Of a stretch of DNA of 64,000 nucleotides, positions 61,423 through 64,000 are shown piece by piece; the stretch's first letter is position 1, and every line of letters begins with the position of its first letter. The translations under genes and the position numbers were made by a program. Below the pieces are notes generated by a model. That model was not told the DNA's origin. It saw only the letters and a program-made list of their open reading frames with translations, and did no database searches. The stretch comes from CALBPI01 sp039821645 (GTDB taxonomy: Bacteria > Pseudomonadota > Gammaproteobacteria > Steroidobacterales > Woeseiaceae), in the NCBI GenBank assembly GCA_039821645.1, contig JBCBNU010000001.1, positions 104,635 to 168,634 on the forward strand, given 5' to 3'.

Positions 61423-62676
61423 GTGCTCTCTTTCATTGCGACCAACTTCCGCTGGATTGCCGGCGGCTTTCTGCTGACCTATTGCTCGACATTTGGTCAG
61501 ACTTACTTTATTTCTGCTTCCATCGGCGACTGGCAGACGCTGTTCGATCTTTCACATGGTGAGATCGGGCGTCTGTATATGCTTGCGACGCTGGGCAGTG
61601 CAGCAACACTACCGTTTCTCGGCAAGTTGGCCGATACGGTAAGCGCGCACCGACTTGTGCTGTTTTGTATGCCCATGTTGGCGCTGGCTGCTCTGCTTGC
61701 GGGCACGGCGACTTCTGCGGTGGCATTACTCTTTGCGATCTATCTGCTGCGTCTGTTCGGACAAGGCATGATGACGCACATTGCACTGACTATGACCGGG
61801 CGATGGTTCGTGGCGGGGCGAGGACGCGCCGTGTCGCTCGTGGTGCTCGGACACCAGGGCGGTGAGGCGACCCTGTTGCTTGCGTTCGTCACGCTGACCG
61901 AGCAGCACGGTCTCAGCGCAGGTTGGTATAGCGCGATCGCAGCATTGCTCGTTGCGGGTCTGCCAATTACCTACCTCTGTTACCGCAAGCCACGCGAGCC
62001 CAAGAGTGCTGACGCCGAAGTGGTGGCACTACACACTGCGCGTCGGCAATGGACCCGCGCTGAGGTTATTCGCGATCCCGCATTCTACGGCGTGTTGGCG
62101 GGGGTGCTCGCGCCGGCATTTATTGGCACAACGATTTTCTATCATCAGGATTACATGACCGCGCTGAATCAGTGGCCTGTGGACTGGTTTGCTCGATGTC
62201 TCGTGGTTTTGGCGATCTCGACCGTGATCTGCGCGCTGATTTTTGGCGGGGTTATCGACCGGCTCGGTGCGGTTCGGATTCTGCCGTTCTTCCTGATACC
62301 GCTGACCGCGGCGTGCTTTGCTATGGCGGCGACCAGTACGCCGGAGAGTCTGATCGTAGTGATGGTTCTGGTGGGCATCAGCTACGGTATCTCGTCGACG
62401 CTGTTCGGTGCACTGTGGCCAGAGGTCTATGGCACGGAGCACCTCGGCGCCATTCGCTCGCTGATTATGGCTGCGATGGTGTTCTCAACCGCAGCGGGGC
62501 CAGGGGTCACCGGCACCTTCATTGATCTTGGTGTGCCGCTACCTGTGCAGATGTACGGCATGGCCGCCTACTGCGTCTTGGTCAGTGCGGTGTTGGCACT
62601 TGCCGCTGCTCAGTTAAACGCGCGCAGCACACTCGGCGAGCAGGGTGCATCTGGTCAAGGTGAAATTTGCGAGTAG
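61423..62676 (+). CDS. MFS transporter
   Basis: A 417-residue protein with about 12 membrane helices. The cytoplasmic loop GKLADTVSAHRLVLF follows the second helix as in MFS; a large central loop separates the halves near residue 195 (KPREPKSADAEVVAL). GRAVSLVVLGHQGGEATLLL is the amphipathic segment of helix 5. The substrate is unknown; the layout resembles monocarboxylate-type MFS. GTG 61423 is the start. The end overlaps the opposite-strand serine hydrolase by 22 bases. Confidence 0.87.
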   Translation: MLSFIATNFRWIAGGFLLTYCSTFGQTYFISASIGDWQTLFDLSHGEIGRLYMLATLGSAATLPFLGKLADTVSAHRLVLFCMPMLALAALLAGTATSAVALLFAIYLLRLFGQGMMTHIALTMTGRWFVAGRGRAVSLVVLGHQGGEATLLLAFVTLTEQHGLSAGWYSAIAALLVAGLPITYLCYRKPREPKSADAEVVALHTARRQWTRAEVIRDPAFYGVLAGVLAPAFIGTTIFYHQDYMTALNQWPVDWFARCLVVLAISTVICALIFGGVIDRLGAVRILPFFLIPLTAACFAMAATSTPESLIVVMVLVGISYGISSTLFGALWPEVYGTEHLGAIRSLIMAAMVFSTAAGPGVTGTFIDLGVPLPVQMYGMAAYCVLVSAVLALAAAQLNARSTLGEQGASGQGEICE

Positions 62677-63926
62677 ACCTCGTTCCGAATCGCCTGGTCT
62701 CGGTTGCGTTCGGTATCTGGTGATGCGTGCATTTGCGACATGATGACGGCAACAAACTCGTTCGCAGGGTCGACCCAGAAGTGGGTGCTCTCATAACCCC
62801 CGCCCATCCATAAACCCGCTTGCCCATCCGGCGCTGAGCCATTGGTTACCCAGATGTTGTAGCCATTGTGGCCGGCTGGTGAGTCGAGCAGGGTGTGAGG
62901 CGCGGTCATCTCGTTAATCGAGGACTGTTCAAGAAATCGCTGGCCGCGGAGAATGCCGCCGCTACCGAGCATGCGCAGAAAGTCGGCATATCCGTCTGCG
63001 GTTGCGAGCATGCCTTCGCCGCCCAGCCGCAGCTCGTTCCTCCGGTCATAGCGCGGCAGGCTGCCACCAAAGATATCGAGCTCTTCTGGTTGTGCGATGC
63101 GGATGCTGCCATCGATGCCGGTGAAGTGGGGCAGTAGCGATGCCTGATCCGGCAGGGTGTATTGCAATCCACGAATGCGTAGTGGCTTTGTGATTCGCTC
63201 CGCCACAAGAGTCTCTAGCGAGTCGCCCGTCGCGCTTTCTAAAACCAGACCGAGGAGCGTTGTGTTCAGACCGTAATAATAGGCGGCGCCAGGCTGTTGG
63301 ATCAGCGGCAACTCGACCAGCCGTTCAAGGAACTCTTCGCTGTCTGCGGCGCCCGGTAGATCCTGTGCGGCCGTGAGGCTGTCCAGGCACTCGATGCCGG
63401 TGACCGCGTAATAAAAGCCTGCCGTGTGATTGAGCAGATTGCGAATCGTAATCGGAGTCTCGGCTGGTTCGCTTTCCAGTGGGCAGCCTGCTTCCCCAGC
63501 CGCGAGCGTCGAAAGCCGAACGCCATCCGGGCCTCTCGCTACCGCTAGCGAGGCTAGCTCCGGCAAGTAATCGGCGACCGGATCATCGAACGAGATTTCC
63601 CCTGATTCGACGAGATCCATTGCGAGGCTAATCGTAACGATCTTACTCATCGACCAAATGCGCATCCATGTCTGCCCATCGATGTCCGCATCGGGCAGCA
63701 GCTCGCGATTTACGCTGCCATGCTCGTAGAGGACACGGCCCTCAAAACTCTCGAGGCGCACATATACGAACGGATAATCACCGCGCTCGACAAACGTGTC
63801 GATGACATCGTTCAGCGAGAACGGATCATCGATCGAAACATCGGCGCGTGCGCTGCCGGCGGCCGCCATGATCAGGCCAATAATTGCGCTTAACAACGCA
63901 CCGCTCCAACGGTATTTAGTCGTCAC
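62655..63926 (-). CDS. Exported serine hydrolase, class C beta-lactamase fold
   Basis: A 423-residue protein. The leader (ALLSAIIGLIMAAAGSARA) precedes the hydrolase domain with SxxK as SMSK near residues 92-95 in MRIWSMSKIVTIS and YxN as YGLN in YYYGLNTTLLG. The late WMGGGYESTHFWVDP corresponds to the third motif. GTG 63926 is used because GGAGAGGACCTG precedes it and the leader begins there; the upstream ATG 63968 would add 14 unlikely residues. The substrate is unknown. Confidence 0.82.
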   Translation of the reverse strand: MTTKYRWSGALLSAIIGLIMAAAGSARADVSIDDPFSLNDVIDTFVERGDYPFVYVRLESFEGRVLYEHGSVNRELLPDADIDGQTWMRIWSMSKIVTISLAMDLVESGEISFDDPVADYLPELASLAVARGPDGVRLSTLAAGEAGCPLESEPAETPITIRNLLNHTAGFYYAVTGIECLDSLTAAQDLPGAADSEEFLERLVELPLIQQPGAAYYYGLNTTLLGLVLESATGDSLETLVAERITKPLRIRGLQYTLPDQASLLPHFTGIDGSIRIAQPEELDIFGGSLPRYDRRNELRLGGEGMLATADGYADFLRMLGSGGILRGQRFLEQSSINEMTAPHTLLDSPAGHNGYNIWVTNGSAPDGQAGLWMGGGYESTHFWVDPANEFVAVIMSQMHASPDTERNRDQAIRNEVYSQISP

Positions 63927-64000
63927 TTTGCAGGTCCTCTCCCCAGAGTCCTGACCCGATGCTAGCAAAATCTCGGGCCAAGGCTGCCGGGACTCAGATT

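Noticed and set aside
33247..63926. The three class C type serine hydrolases as antibiotic beta-lactamases
   Set aside because: All three have SxxK and YxN-type motifs, but their extensions and sequences fit the wider esterase/peptidase group; resistance cannot be inferred.
1..64000. CRISPR array, IS element, integrase, prophage, tRNA or rRNA genes
   Set aside because: No regular repeats, terminal inverted repeats, transposase or integrase motifs, or tRNA-like cloverleaf signals were seen on either strand by eye.

Overview
The window reads as chromosomal DNA of a free-living, probably marine or sediment gammaproteobacterium of moderately high GC (assignment is inference). Grounds are the Gram-negative envelope genes (TonB-dependent receptor, small outer-membrane barrels, lipoprotein, SPFH protein), GreB, MscS channels, and family content typical of environmental Gammaproteobacteria (TIGR02466 oxygenases, DUF3604, HupE/UreJ, cyanophycin genes). 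Genes are densely packed. No rRNA, tRNA, IS element, integrase, phage gene or CRISPR array was seen.

Layout. 1-1351: an edge-truncated RluA-type pseudouridine synthase and a secreted CBM9-like protein. 1534-11541: a membrane-fused spermidine-synthase-like protein, three TIGR02466 2OG-Fe(II) oxygenase paralogues, a DUF3604 PHP-like periplasmic protein, a membrane-anchored PpiC-like protein and three consecutive HupE/UreJ-type membrane proteins; this is the best candidate for an undescribed system. 11573-16666: an EF-hand operon divergent from a TonB receptor / DUF2141 / carotenoid-oxygenase operon. 16845-25032: a carboxyltransferase followed by a cyanophycin operon (isoaspartyl dipeptidase, cyanophycinase, cyanophycin synthetase, and a synthetase-like protein without ATP-grasp), which should make the polymer and return it to free Asp and Arg. 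25029-33212: haloalkane dehalogenase, DUF1622, DUF6134/DUF2878 pair, a two-component system, and LysR divergent from pirin and a bicupin. 33247-43418: housekeeping and small-function genes (serine hydrolase, two MscS channels, DUF72, greB, histone-deacetylase-like amidohydrolase, YbjN, Asp/Glu racemase, TIGR03643, hydrolase, Mpo1-like, CIA30, coiled-coil protein). 43490-52646: secreted hydrolase, CadC-like TPR regulator, outer-membrane barrel, a sialidase-fold protein with Cys/His clusters, and an exported KatG. 52802-63926: serine hydrolases, a CNNM/CorC protein, FFLEELY protein, Cys-rich lipoprotein, M1 aminopeptidase, an SPFH protein with a 56-residue ribbon-helix-helix partner, a second barrel and an MFS transporter.

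Genome style: genes are often coupled by ATGA overlaps, and four tail-to-tail pairs share a 4-nt stop overlap (CTAG or TTAG). Strong terminators occur at 4820, 27228, 43429 and 50296. Start codons were chosen from Shine-Dalgarno spacing, signal-peptide position and remembered family N-termini, so several remain uncertain. Family names come from remembered motifs, not from a search.
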